Assembly: GCF_003148825.1 (NCBI RefSeq)
Contig: NZ_QGGZ01000009.1
Coordinates: 310,001 to 374,000, forward strand
Source of the DNA: Streptomyces sp. CG 926
GTDB taxonomy: Bacteria; Actinomycetota; Actinomycetes; Streptomycetales; Streptomycetaceae
Direction: 5' to 3'
DNA: 64,000 nucleotides
In this document: positions 42,189-51,600 of the stretch, in pieces
How positions within the stretch are numbered: the stretch's first letter is position 1
Layout of the letters: each line of letters opens with the position of its first letter
Notes under the pieces: model-generated
Told to the model about the DNA's origin: nothing
What the model saw: only the letters and a program-made list of their open reading frames with translations
Databases searched by the model: none
Program-made: the position numbers and the translations under genes

Positions 42189-42827
42189 GTGGCTCAGTTC
42201 CGACTCCAAGGCAGCAAGGTGCTGGCCGTCGACCTGACCGGGGACGCCGTGAAAGCGAAGAACGGCTCCATGGTCGCGTACGACGGGCAGATGGCCTTCA
42301 AGAAGATGACCGGCGGCGGCGAAGGCCTCCGCGGCATGGTGACCCGCCGGCTGACCGGCGAACAGATGACAGTGATGGAAGTGCAGGGGCACGGCACCTG
42401 CTTCTTCGCCGACCGCGCGAGCGAGATCAACCTGGTGAACCTGCGCGGCGAGAAGCTCTACGTCGAGTCCAGCAACCTGCTGTGCACCGACGCCGGTCTG
42501 CGGACCGGCACGACCTTCACCGGCCTGCGCGGCGCGACGACGGGCAACGGCCTGTTCACCACGACCGTCGAGGGCTCGGGCCAGGCCGCGATCATGTCCG
42601 ACGGCCCGGCCGTGGTGCTGCGCGTGAGCGCCCAGTACCCGCTGTCCGTCGACCCCGGCGCGTACATCGCGCACACGGGCAACCTCCAGCAGTCCTTCCA
42701 GTCCGGTGTGAACTTCCGCACACTCATCGGCGAGGGCTCCGGCGAGGCGTTCCAGATCCGCTTCGAGGGCGAGGGCCTGGTCTACGTGCAGCCCAGCGAG
42801 CGCAACACCGTCGGGGGCGACATCTGA
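42189..42827 (+). CDS. AIM24-family protein, first of three
   Basis: The 212-residue all-beta protein starts at GTG 42189 ('MAQFRLQGSKVLAVDLTGD'). AIM24 features are the 'SMVAYDGQMAFKKMTGGGEG' segment, 'LFTTTVEGSGQAAIMSDG' and 'SGEAFQIRFEGEGLVYVQPSE'. The family is named after a yeast mitochondrial protein; in bacteria the biochemical role is undefined. Its stop shares one base with the next ATG (TGATG), so the genes are coupled. Confidence 0.87.
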   Translation: MAQFRLQGSKVLAVDLTGDAVKAKNGSMVAYDGQMAFKKMTGGGEGLRGMVTRRLTGEQMTVMEVQGHGTCFFADRASEINLVNLRGEKLYVESSNLLCTDAGLRTGTTFTGLRGATTGNGLFTTTVEGSGQAAIMSDGPAVVLRVSAQYPLSVDPGAYIAHTGNLQQSFQSGVNFRTLIGEGSGEAFQIRFEGEGLVYVQPSERNTVGGDI

Positions 42828-43477
42828 TGCCGTTCCGCGAGATCAACTCGAAGATGGTCGAGGCCCAGGTGATCCCGGGTCAGAAGATGTACAGCCAGCG
42901 CGGCGCGATGCTCGCCTACCGCGGCGAGGTCTCCTTCACCCCGAGCCTGACCGGCGGTCAGGGCGGGGTGATGGGCATGATCGGTCGCCGGGTGGCGAAC
43001 GAGCAGACCCCGCTGATGGCGGTCGAGGGCAGCGGCACCGTGATGTTCGGCCACGGCGGCCACCACATCCAGGTGATCAACCTGACCGGCGAGACCCTCT
43101 ACGTCGAGGCCGACCGGCTCCTCGCCTTCGACGGCACCCTCCAGCAGGGCACGATGTTCATGGGCTCCCAGGGCGGGGTCATGGGCATGGTCCGCGGCCA
43201 GGTGACCGGCCAGGGCCTCTTCACCACCACCCTCAAGGGCCACGGCTCGGTCGCCGTGATGGCCCACGGCGGGGTCATCGAGCTGCCGATCACCCCGCAG
43301 CGCCCGATCCACGTGGACCCGCAGGCGTACGTCGCCCACCACGGTGACGTGCGCAACAAGCTCTCCACCGCCCTCGGCTGGCGGGACATGGTGGGGCGCG
43401 GCTCGGGCGAGGCGTTCCAGCTGGAGCTGTCCGGTCAGGGCGCGGTGTACGTACAGGCCTCCGAGGAGAAGCTGTGA
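42827..43477 (+). CDS. AIM24-family protein, second of three
   Basis: The 216-residue paralogue ('PGQKMYSQRGAMLAYRGEVS', 'GLFTTTLKGHGSVAVMAHGG', 'SGEAFQLELSGQGAVYVQAS') shows the same layout as its neighbour, with more Gly/Met in the central loop ('GGQGGVMGMIGRR' and 'GSQGGVMGMVRGQ', an internal repeat). It starts one base inside the previous stop and ends in a GTGA overlap with the third gene. Confidence 0.88.
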   Translation: MPFREINSKMVEAQVIPGQKMYSQRGAMLAYRGEVSFTPSLTGGQGGVMGMIGRRVANEQTPLMAVEGSGTVMFGHGGHHIQVINLTGETLYVEADRLLAFDGTLQQGTMFMGSQGGVMGMVRGQVTGQGLFTTTLKGHGSVAVMAHGGVIELPITPQRPIHVDPQAYVAHHGDVRNKLSTALGWRDMVGRGSGEAFQLELSGQGAVYVQASEEKL

Positions 43478-44292
43478 ACTTTGGCCCTGTGACCGGCGGA
43501 CCGGGCGGCCCGACGGTCTTCGACCCGTACACGCTGCCCTCCGACGACAACGTGAACGCGTACACCTTCTGCGTGGAGCTCAAGGGGAGCCAGTGGTTCC
43601 TGCAGAAGGGCAAGATGATCTCGTACTACGGGAACATCGACTTCAACGGGATCGGCAACGGCCGCTTCGACCGCCTGCTGCGCACCAGCTTCCACTCGCC
43701 CCTGCACGCCAGTGACTGGGTGGTCGCCGAGGGCTCGGGCAAGATGCTGCTGGCCGACCGGGCCTTCGACGTGAACTCGTACGACCTGGACAACGGCAAC
43801 CTGACGATCCGGTCGGGCAACCTGCTCGCGTACCAGCCCTCGCTCGCCCTGAAGCAGTCGATCGTCCCGGGCTTCCTGACGCTGATCGGAACCGGGAAGT
43901 TCGTGGCGGCGTCCAACGGACCGGTGGTGTTCATGGAGCCGCCGCTGCGCGTGGACCCGCAGGCGCTGGTGGGCTGGGCGGACTGCCCTTCGCCGTGCCA
44001 CCACTACGACCACGGCTACATGACGGGCGTGATGGGCGGACTGCGCTCGCTGACCGGCATAGGGGGCAGCTCGGGCGAGGAGCACCAGTTCGAGTTCGTC
44101 GGCGCGGGGACGGTACTGCTGCAGTCGTCGGAGATGCTGATGGCGGAGCAGGCGATCGGCGCGGTCGGCGCCGGGGCGGCCACGGGCAACGCGCAGGGCG
44201 TTCCGGGGGCCGGTCAGGGTCCGATGGGGCAGCTGGGCGTGCCGCGGATGCCGGGACAGCTGGGTGATCTCCAGCGCCGTCTCGGACTGTGA
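43474..44292 (+). CDS. AIM24-family protein, third of three, with extended tail
   Basis: The 272-residue paralogue is more diverged ('FCVELKGSQWFLQKGKMISYY', 'GLRSLTGIGGSSGEEHQFEFVG'). It carries a Cys/His cluster 'WADCPSPCHHYDHGY' absent from the other two and a Gly/Ala/Pro-rich C-terminal tail. The Cys-x3-Cys-His-His could bind a metal, but this is inference. It starts at GTG 43474 in the GTGA overlap. A MarR gene follows 54 bp later. Confidence 0.87.
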   Translation: MNFGPVTGGPGGPTVFDPYTLPSDDNVNAYTFCVELKGSQWFLQKGKMISYYGNIDFNGIGNGRFDRLLRTSFHSPLHASDWVVAEGSGKMLLADRAFDVNSYDLDNGNLTIRSGNLLAYQPSLALKQSIVPGFLTLIGTGKFVAASNGPVVFMEPPLRVDPQALVGWADCPSPCHHYDHGYMTGVMGGLRSLTGIGGSSGEEHQFEFVGAGTVLLQSSEMLMAEQAIGAVGAGAATGNAQGVPGAGQGPMGQLGVPRMPGQLGDLQRRLGL

Positions 44293-44346
44293 TCCCCTGA
44301 CCTGAGATTTTTGTACGCAATTCAACTTTTTAGGTAGAGTTCATTC

Positions 44347-44859
44347 ATGGAGACCATGGAGACCGATACGGCCCCCCTCCCCCAGAGTCCGTCCGGGGGC
44401 ACCCGCTGGCTGACCGATGCCGAGCAGTGCGCCTGGCGCACCCACCTGGACGTCAGCAGGCTGCTGATGCACCAGCTGGAAAAGGATCTCCAGCCCTTCG
44501 GACTCACCAACAACGACTACGAGATCCTCGTGAACCTCTCGGAGTCGCAGGACCACCGGATGCGGATGAGCGATCTCGCGACCGCCACGCTGCAGTCCAA
44601 GAGCCGGCTGTCGCACCAGATCACGCGCATGGAGACGGCCGGCCTGGTCCGCCGGGTGAACTGCGAGTCCGACCGCCGCGGCCTGTACGCGGTGCTCACG
44701 GACGAGGGCATGGAGACGATGCGCCGGGTCGCCCCGCACCACGTGGCGTCCGTCCGTCAGCACTTCATCGACCTGCTGCCGCCGGAAGCCCTGGCGGCGC
44801 TGCGCGCCTCGCTGACCCCGGTCGCGGAGCACCTGCGCGACAACCGCGGCAAGGTCTGA
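44347..44859 (+). CDS. MarR-family transcriptional regulator
   Basis: The 170-residue protein has a MarR winged helix ('LTNNDYEILVNLSESQDHRM', 'LATATLQSKSRLSHQITRME', wing 'CESDRRGLYAVLTDEG'). ATG 44347 follows AGGTAGAG; a second ATG at 44356 is possible. The 54-bp leader is unusually A+T-rich for this genome, typical of a promoter with operator. It may control itself or the AIM24 genes upstream. Confidence 0.9.
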   Translation: METMETDTAPLPQSPSGGTRWLTDAEQCAWRTHLDVSRLLMHQLEKDLQPFGLTNNDYEILVNLSESQDHRMRMSDLATATLQSKSRLSHQITRMETAGLVRRVNCESDRRGLYAVLTDEGMETMRRVAPHHVASVRQHFIDLLPPEALAALRASLTPVAEHLRDNRGKV

Positions 44860-44870
44860 GGCCGGGGCCG

Positions 44871-44911
44871 GGCCGTCCGGACCGCGCGCACTCGTCGCGC
44901 CCCGGACGGCC
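44871..44911 (+). terminator. Terminator after marR
   Basis: Perfect 10-bp arms GGCCGTCCGG and CCGGACGGCC enclose a 21-nt loop with inner GCGCG/CGCGC pairing, 12 nt past the stop. Confidence 0.7.
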
Positions 44912-44984
44912 GTCGGCCTGACAATGGCTGGGAACGCTCGCTGCCGGCCCTTGCCCGTCGGGCCGGCCTGAGGAGGTCCAGCCT

Positions 44985-45566
44985 ATGAAGCGTAACGTGT
45001 TCGTCTCCGCCGCCGCGTCCGTGGTCCTGCTGACCGCGGCCCCCCTGGCGACCGCCGCCACTGCGGCCGCCGACTCGGCGAGAACCGCCCCCGCGTCCGC
45101 CGCGGCCCGGGCCGACGTCTCGGCCGAGCAGGCCGTCACCGCCGCCCTCAAGAACTATCCGGGCCTGGTCGAGTCCCTCGACCGGGACGGCAACATCTGG
45201 CACGTGGACGTGATCACCAAGGACGGCAAGGGCCACGCCGAGCTGGAGGTCGACGCCGCAACGGGCAAGGTGTCCCGCAAGAACGTGGACAAGAACGAGA
45301 ACCCGGGCGAACACAAGGGCCTGCTCGCGGCCAAGATCACCGCCGCGCAGGCCGCCAAGGCCGCCGTGGCCGCCCACCCGGGCACGACGTGGACCGTCGA
45401 GTGGGACTCCGACGACGACAGCGGCAAGGCCCCGTACTGGCACGTCGAGGTCAGGGGCTCCGACGGCAAGACCTGGAACGCGTCGGTGGACCCGACGACC
45501 GGCAAGGTCACCGCACAGACCGACTCCGACTCGAACTCCGACTCGAACTCCGACGACAACTCCTGA
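44985..45566 (+). CDS. Secreted protein with two PepSY domains
   Basis: The 193-residue product has a signal peptide (MKRNVFVSAAASVVLLTA) and two PepSY-like repeats. Each has the form 'ITAAQAAKAAVAAHPG...W.VE....DGK.W...VD..TGKV' and ends with 'DAATGKVSRKN' or 'DPTTGKVTAQT'. A Ser/Asp repeat tail (DSNSDSNSDDNS) closes it. GAGGAGG precedes the ATG. PepSY domains often inhibit peptidases or sit at the cell surface; the partner here is unknown. Confidence 0.87.
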   Translation: MKRNVFVSAAASVVLLTAAPLATAATAAADSARTAPASAAARADVSAEQAVTAALKNYPGLVESLDRDGNIWHVDVITKDGKGHAELEVDAATGKVSRKNVDKNENPGEHKGLLAAKITAAQAAKAAVAAHPGTTWTVEWDSDDDSGKAPYWHVEVRGSDGKTWNASVDPTTGKVTAQTDSDSNSDSNSDDNS

Positions 45567-45576
45567 TCCCCGGCCA

Positions 45577-45609
45577 TCGGCGGGGAGCGCCGCACGCGCT
45601 CCCCACCGA
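45577..45609. terminator. Terminator between PepSY gene and meaB
   Basis: GGGGAGCG (45582-45589) pairs with CGCTCCCC (45597-45604), extended by TCGG/CCGA across one mismatch. It lies between convergent genes. Confidence 0.7.
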
Positions 45610-45631
45610 GCCGTATGCCCGGGGCGGGGGC

Positions 45632-46594
45632 TCAGGCCTCCGTCAGCGTCGTCAGCAGCGCGTCCGCGGCCGCGTACGGGTCCAGCTCGCCCACGGCCAC
45701 CCTGGCGGCCAGCGCGTCCAGGTGCGCGTCGCCGTGCACGTCCGCCATCCGCGCCCGCAGCGCGGTGACGGCGATCGTCTCGACCTCCCGGGCCGCCCGG
45801 GTGGCCCGCCGCTGGGCCAGTACGCCCCGCTCGTCCATCCACGCCCGGTGCTTCTCCAGCGCCTCGACCAGCTCGTCGATGCCCTGGCCACGGGCCGCGA
45901 CCGTCTTGACGATCGGCGGCCGCCAGTCGTCCCGGCCCCGGGCCTCGCCCAGGCCCAGCATGTGGTTCAGCTCCCGGGCGGTCGCGTCGGCGCCGTCCCG
46001 GTCCGCCTTGTTGACCACGTAGACGTCGCCGATCTCCAGGATGCCCGCCTTGGCGGCCTGGATCCCGTCGCCCATCCCGGGGGCCAGCAGCACCACCGAG
46101 GTGTCGGCCTGCGAGGCGATCTCCACCTCCGACTGCCCGACCCCGACCGTCTCGACCAGGATCACCTCGCAGCCGGCCGCGTCCAGCACCCGGATCGCCT
46201 GCGGGGCGGCCCAGGCCAGGCCCCCCAGGTGGCCGCGGGTGGCCATGGAGCGGATGTAGACCCCCGGGTCCGAGGCGTGGTCCGACATCCGCACCCGGTC
46301 GCCGAGCAGCGCCCCGCCCGAGAAGGGTGAGGACGGGTCGACGGCCAGGACGCCGACCCGCTTGCCGGCCTTGCGGTACGCGGAGACGAGCGCCGAGGTC
46401 GAGGTCGACTTGCCGACGCCCGGCGACCCCGTCAGCCCCACCACGTACGCCCCGCCCGTCAGCGGGGCCAGTGCGGCCATCACCTCGCGCAGCTGCGGGG
46501 ACGCCCCCTCGACCAGCGAGATCAGCCGGGCCACCGCTCTCGGCCGGCCCTCACGGGCCTGCGCCACCAGCTGGGGGACGTCCACCGCCGTCAT
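45632..46594 (-). CDS. meaB: MeaB-type G3E GTPase, B12-mutase chaperone
   Basis: The 320-residue GTPase has the P-loop 'GLTGSPGVGKST' (~53-64), 'VDPSSPFSGGALLGDRVRM', 'VILVETVGVGQSEVEIA' (switch/Walker B) and 'VVNKADRDGAD' (base recognition). The family gates loading of adenosylcobalamin and protects methylmalonyl- or isobutyryl-CoA mutases from inactivation. It fits with icmA and the epimerase in this window. GAGGAG precedes the ATG; the thiolase gene is 105 bp upstream on the same strand, with a hairpin between. Confidence 0.94.
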   Translation of the reverse strand: MTAVDVPQLVAQAREGRPRAVARLISLVEGASPQLREVMAALAPLTGGAYVVGLTGSPGVGKSTSTSALVSAYRKAGKRVGVLAVDPSSPFSGGALLGDRVRMSDHASDPGVYIRSMATRGHLGGLAWAAPQAIRVLDAAGCEVILVETVGVGQSEVEIASQADTSVVLLAPGMGDGIQAAKAGILEIGDVYVVNKADRDGADATARELNHMLGLGEARGRDDWRPPIVKTVAARGQGIDELVEALEKHRAWMDERGVLAQRRATRAAREVETIAVTALRARMADVHGDAHLDALAARVAVGELDPYAAADALLTTLTEA

Positions 46595-46657
46595 ACGTGC
46601 TGCGCTCCTCGGTTCTCGTACGGGATACGTGAGGGCCGTCGGGCCCGTGGACCGGGA

Positions 46658-46688
46658 CCGCCGGGCCCCCGCACCAGGGCCCCGGCGG
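46658..46688 (-). terminator. Terminator between thiolase and meaB genes
   Basis: CCGCCGGG (46658-46665) pairs with CCCGGCGG (46681-46688), continued by G/C-rich inner pairs with one bulge, 12 nt past the thiolase stop. It may only partly end transcription, leaving meaB weakly linked. Confidence 0.55.
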
Positions 46689-46699
46689 CCTCGCTCCGC

Positions 46700-47899
46700 C
46701 TACTTGGCGACGCGGACGATCAGCGCGTCGCCCTGGCCGCCGCCGCCGCACAGCGCGGCCGCGCCGACGCCACCGCCGCGGCGCTTCAGCTCCAGCGCCA
46801 GGTGCAGCACCACGCGGGCTCCGGACATGCCGATCGGGTGCCCCAGGGCAATGGCGCCACCGTTGACGTTCACCTTTTCCGGCGTCACGCCGAGGTCCTT
46901 CATTGACTGCACGGCGACCGCCGCGAAGGCCTCGTTGATCTCGATGAGGTCCAGGTCGGAGACCTCCAGGCCCTCCTTCTTCAGGGCGTGCAGGATCGCG
47001 TTCGACGGCTGCGACTGGAGGGAGTTGTCGGGGCCGGCCACGTTGCCGTGGGCGCCGATCTCGGCGATCCACTCCAGGCCGAGCTCCTCGGCCTTCGCCT
47101 TGCTCATCACGACCACGGCGGCGGCGCCGTCGCTGATCTGCGAGGAGGTGCCGGCGGTGATGGTGCCGTCCTTGGCGAAGGCCGGACGCAGCTTGCCGAG
47201 GGACTCCACGGTGGTCTCGGGGCGGATGCCCTCGTCGGTGGAGAAGATCACCGGGTCGCCCTTGCGCTGCGGGATCTCCACCGGGACGATCTCGGCCTCG
47301 AAGACGCCGTTCTTCTGCGCGGCCGCGGCCCGCTGGTGCGAGGAGGCGGCGAACTCGTCCTGCGGGGCGCGCTCGATGCCCAGGCGGGTGTTGTGCTTCT
47401 CGGTGGACTCGCCCATCGCGATGTTCTCGAAGGCGTCGGTGAGGCCGTCGTAGGCCATCGCGTCCAGCATCTCGACGGCGCCGTACTTGTAGCCGTCGCG
47501 GGACTTCGGCAGCAGGTGCGGGGCGTTGGTCATGGACTCCTGACCGCCCGCGACCACGATGTCGAACTCACCGGCGCGGATCAGCTGGTCGGCCAGCGCG
47601 ATCGCGTCCAGGCCCGAGAGACACACCTTGTTGATCGTGAGGGCGGGCACGTTCATCGGGATGCCGGCCTTGACGGCGGCCTGGCGGGCGGGGATCTGGC
47701 CCGCGCCGGCCTGCAGCACCTGGCCCATGATCACGTACTGCACCTGGTCGCCGGAGATCCCGGCCCGGTCCAGCGCGGACTTGATGGCGAAGCCGCCGAG
47801 GTCGGCGCCCGAGAAGGACTTCAGCGAGCCGAGCAGCCGCCCCATGGGCGTGCGGGCCCCGGCGACGATCACAGAAGTGGTGTTGTTCGATCCGGACAT
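46700..47899 (-). CDS. Acetyl-CoA C-acetyltransferase (thiolase)
   Basis: The 399-residue thiolase has the acylated Cys93 in 'NKVCLSGLDAI', 'INEAFAAVAVQS', 'GGAIALGHPIGMSGAR' with the catalytic His, and 'CGGGGQGDA' with the second Cys. It condenses or cleaves acetoacetyl-CoA. AAGGGG precedes ATG 47899. It is divergent from the methylmalonyl-CoA epimerase gene and upstream of meaB, placing it in short-chain acyl-CoA metabolism. Confidence 0.93.
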   Translation of the reverse strand: MSGSNNTTSVIVAGARTPMGRLLGSLKSFSGADLGGFAIKSALDRAGISGDQVQYVIMGQVLQAGAGQIPARQAAVKAGIPMNVPALTINKVCLSGLDAIALADQLIRAGEFDIVVAGGQESMTNAPHLLPKSRDGYKYGAVEMLDAMAYDGLTDAFENIAMGESTEKHNTRLGIERAPQDEFAASSHQRAAAAQKNGVFEAEIVPVEIPQRKGDPVIFSTDEGIRPETTVESLGKLRPAFAKDGTITAGTSSQISDGAAAVVVMSKAKAEELGLEWIAEIGAHGNVAGPDNSLQSQPSNAILHALKKEGLEVSDLDLIEINEAFAAVAVQSMKDLGVTPEKVNVNGGAIALGHPIGMSGARVVLHLALELKRRGGGVGAAALCGGGGQGDALIVRVAK

Positions 47900-48034
47900 G
47901 AGGCACAGCCCCTTGGATGAGGAGTGAACGAGGGTTTACGTGAATGTACTGGGCGGTACCTCAGCGGTCACCGGGGTGCCGGTGTGATCGCGCGCACGTT
48001 GCGTGACGACCCCCTTCGGCGGTGCACTGTCACC

Positions 48035-48463
48035 ATGCTGACAAGAATCGACCACATCGGGATCGCCTGCTTCGACCTGGACAAGACTGTCGAGTTCTAC
48101 CGTGCCACGTACGGCTTCGAGGTGTTCCACTCCGAGGTCAACGAGGAGCAGGGTGTCCGCGAGGCCATGTTGAAGATCAACGAGACGTCCGACGGCGGCG
48201 CCTCCTACCTCCAGCTCCTGGAGCCCACCCGCGAGGACTCCGCCGTGGGCAAATGGCTGGCCAAGAACGGCGAGGGCGTCCACCACATCGCCTTCGGCAC
48301 CGAGGACGTCCAGGGAGACTCCGAGGCCATCCGCGGCAAGGGCGTCCGCGTCCTCTACGACCAGCCCCGCACGGGATCCATGGGGTCCTCCATCACCTTC
48401 CTGCACCCCAAGGACTGCCACGGCGTTCTCACCGAACTGGTCACCTCGAACCCCGAGCACTGA
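48035..48463 (+). CDS. mce: Methylmalonyl-CoA epimerase
   Basis: The 142-residue VOC-fold enzyme interconverts (2R)- and (2S)-methylmalonyl-CoA. It begins 'RIDHIGIACFDLDKTVEFYR' with the metal-binding His, and later shows 'EGVHHIAFGTEDV' and 'FLHPKDCHGVLTELV', which supply further metal ligands. ATG 48035 starts the conserved domain; the upstream frame lacks a start with a ribosome-binding site. It is divergent from the thiolase gene and lies upstream of scy. Confidence 0.93.
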   Translation: MLTRIDHIGIACFDLDKTVEFYRATYGFEVFHSEVNEEQGVREAMLKINETSDGGASYLQLLEPTREDSAVGKWLAKNGEGVHHIAFGTEDVQGDSEAIRGKGVRVLYDQPRTGSMGSSITFLHPKDCHGVLTELVTSNPEH

Positions 48464-48493
48464 CGGACCACTGATGGCCCGATTCCCCGGCCG

Positions 48494-48499
48494 GTAGAG
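48494..48499 (+). promoter_or_regulatory. Possible -10 box upstream of scy
   Basis: TAGAGT in the mce-scy gap sits in the loop of a 9-bp inverted repeat (CCCCGGCCG at 48485-48493, CGGCCGGGG at 48511-48519). The hairpin could terminate mce transcription while the box starts scy. No good -35 is seen. Confidence 0.3.
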
Positions 48500-48655
48500 T
48501 GGCCATGGCTCGGCCGGGGTTCGGTGCGGAGACGGGGTCGGGGCCTGTGATCCCTGCCCCGGTATCTGACACCATTCCCCCGGGGGCGTCGTTCAGCGGG
48601 CGAGCGATGCTCATTGGGAGTGAGCTTGCGACCAGGGGACGGATGGGACCGCGCT

Positions 48656-51600
48656 GTGCGGGGCTACGAAAGCCAGGAGAGCCATCAGGCCGAGGCCGAC
48701 CATCTCTCGCGCTTCGAGGCCGAGATGGAGCGGCTGAAGAAGGAGCGCGGGAAGGCCGTCCAGCACGCTGAAGACCTGGGATACCAGGTCGAGGTGCTGC
48801 GCGCCAAGCTTCACGAGGTACGACGCTCACTGGCGTCCCGCCCCGCCTACGACGGCGCGGACATGGGCTACCAGGCGGAGCAGCTGCTCCGTAATGCCCA
48901 GATCCAGGCCGACCAGTTGCGTTCGGACGCCGAGCGCGAGCTTCGTGACGCCCGGGCCCAGACCCAGCGCATCCTCCAGGAGCACGCCGAGCACCAGGCG
49001 CGCCTGCAGGCCGAGCTGCACGCCGAGGCCGTCAACCGCCGTCAGCGCCTGGACCAGGAGCTGGGCGAGCGGCGCCAGACCGTCGAGGCCCACGTCAACG
49101 AGAACGTGGCCTGGGCCGAGCAGTTGCGGGCCCGTACCGAGGCTCAGGCGCGCCGGCTCATGGAGGAGTCCCGTGCCGAGGCCGAGCAGTCCCTGAACGC
49201 CGCCCGCGCCGAGGCCGCCCGGGTCGCCGAGGAGACCCGGCGCCGGATGGCCGCGGACGCCGAGGCCGCCCGCGCAGAGGCCGAGGCCACCCTGCTGCGC
49301 GCCCGCAAGGAGGCCGAGCGGCTGCTGACCGCCGCCTCCTCGCAGGCCCAGGAGGCCAGCGAGCACGCGGAGCGGCTGCGCTCCACCACCACCGCCGAGG
49401 CCGAGCACACCCGTCAGCAGACCCTGGACCTGGGCCGGCTGGCCGAATCCCGGGTGCAGGAGGCCGACTCCGCGCTGCGCGAGGCCCGCGCCGAGGCGGA
49501 GAAGCTCCTCGCGGAGGCGAAGGAGAGCTCCACCCGGCAGCTCGCGTCGGCGGAATCCGTCAACGAGCAGCGCACCCGCACCGCCAAGGAGCAGGTGGCG
49601 CGGCTGGTCGGCGAGGCCACCAAGGAGGCCGAGGCCCTCAAGGCGGAGGCCGAGCAGGCCCTGGCCGACGCCCGCGCGGACGCCGAGCGGCAGCGCACCG
49701 AGGCCGGACAGCAGGCCCGTACGGCCGCGGCCGAGGACATGGCGGCCCAGCTGGCGAAGGCCGCCCGCACGGCCGAGGACGTACTGAACAAGGCGTCGGA
49801 GGACGCCCGGGCCACCACCCGGGCCGCGTCCGAGGAGGCCGAGCGGATCCGTCGCGAGGCCGAGAGCGAGGCCGACCGGCTGCGCCTGCAGGCGGCGACC
49901 ACGGCCGACGAGCTCAAGGGCGCCGCGAAGGACGACACCGAGGAGTACCGGGCCCGTACGGTCGAGCTCCAGTCGGAGGCCCGACGGCTGCGCGGCGAGG
50001 CCGAGCAGCTGCGCGCCGAGGCCGTCGCCGAGGGCGAGCGGATCCGCGGCGAGGCCCGCCGCGAGGCCGTCCAGCAGATCGAGGAGGCGGCCCGGACCGC
50101 CGAGGAGCTGCTCGGCAAGGCCAAGGCGGACGCGGACGAGCTGCGCGGCGGCGCGACCGCCGAGAGCGAGCGGGTGCGCGCCGAGGCCGTGGAGCGGGCC
50201 GGCACGCTGCGCAAGCAGGCCGAGGAGACCCTGGAGCGGACCCGCGCCGAGGCCGAGCGGCTGCGCGCCGAGGCCGAGGAGGAGGCCGAGGGCGTACGCG
50301 CCGAGGCCGACGCCGCGGCGGCCGCCCGGCGCCAGGAGACCGAGCAGGCGCTGGCCGCCAAGCGTGCGGAGGCCGACGAGGAGCTCGTACGGCTGCACAC
50401 GGAGGCCGAGACCCGGCTGACGACGGCCGAGCAGACGCTGCGTGACGCCCGCGGTGCGGCGGAGAACATCCGCCGGGAGACCACCGAGGAGAACGACCGG
50501 CTGCGCGCGGAGTCGGCGGAGCGGATCCGCAGCCTGCAGACGCAGGCGGAGACCGAGGCCGACCAGCTGCGCACCGAGGCGGCGCAGGACGCCGGCCGGG
50601 TGCGCGCCGAGGCGGAGCAGTCCGCCGTGCGGCTGCGCGGCGAGGCCGAGGCCGAGGCGGAGCGGGTGCGCTCCGAGGCCCAGGAGACCGCGGACCGGCT
50701 GCGCGCGGAGGCGAAGGCCGCCGCCGAGCGGGTCGCCGAGGAGGCCGCGGAGGCGCTGGCCGCCGCGCAGGAGGAGGCCGCCCGGCGCCGCCGGGAGTCC
50801 GAGGAGACCCTGGCGTCGGCGCGGACCGACGCGGACAGCGAGCGGGCCCAGGCCCGCGAGCAGAGCGAGGAACTGCTGGCGCAGGCCCGCAAGCGCTCCG
50901 AGGAGGCACAGGCCGAGGCGGTCTGGCTGACGGAGGAGGCCGAGCGGCGCGCGTCGGAGGTCGTCTCGGCCGCGGAGGCCACCGCCCAGCAGGTACGGGA
51001 CTCCGTGGCCGGGCTGCACGAGCAGGCCGAGGAGGAGATCACCGGGCTGCGCAACGCCGCCGAGCACGCGGCGGAGCGCACGCGGACGGAGGCCGACGAA
51101 GAGGCCGGCCGGGTCCGCGCCGACGCCTACGCGGAGCGGGAGCGGGCCACCGAGGACGCCAACCGGATCCGCAACGAGGCGCGGGCCGAGACGGACGCGG
51201 CGAAGGCGCTGGCGGAGCGCACGGTCGGCGAGGCCATCGCCGAGGCCGAGCAATTGCGCGGCGACACCGCCGAGTACGCGCAGCGGGTGCGTACGGAGGC
51301 CACGGACGCGCTGGCCGCCTCCGAGCGGGACGCGGCCCGGACCCGGGCGGACGCCCGGGACGACGCGAACCGGATCCGCGGCGAGGCGGCGGAGTCCCTG
51401 GAGGCCTCCCGCGCCGAGGGCGTCCGGATCACGGCCGAGGCGACGGCGGAGGCCGAGCGGCTCACCGAGGAGACCCTGGCGGCGAACGCGGCCACCCTCG
51501 CCGAGGCGAGCGCCGAGGCCGAGCGGATCACCACCGAGGCGGACGAGATCGCCGAGGCGACCCGCATCGAGGCCGCGGGCATCCTGGACGAGGCACGGGC

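Noticed and set aside
48499..48771. A possible small gene starting before scy
   Set aside because: It overlaps scy in another frame and loses any plausible coding pattern; the upstream TAGAGT is better read as a promoter box.
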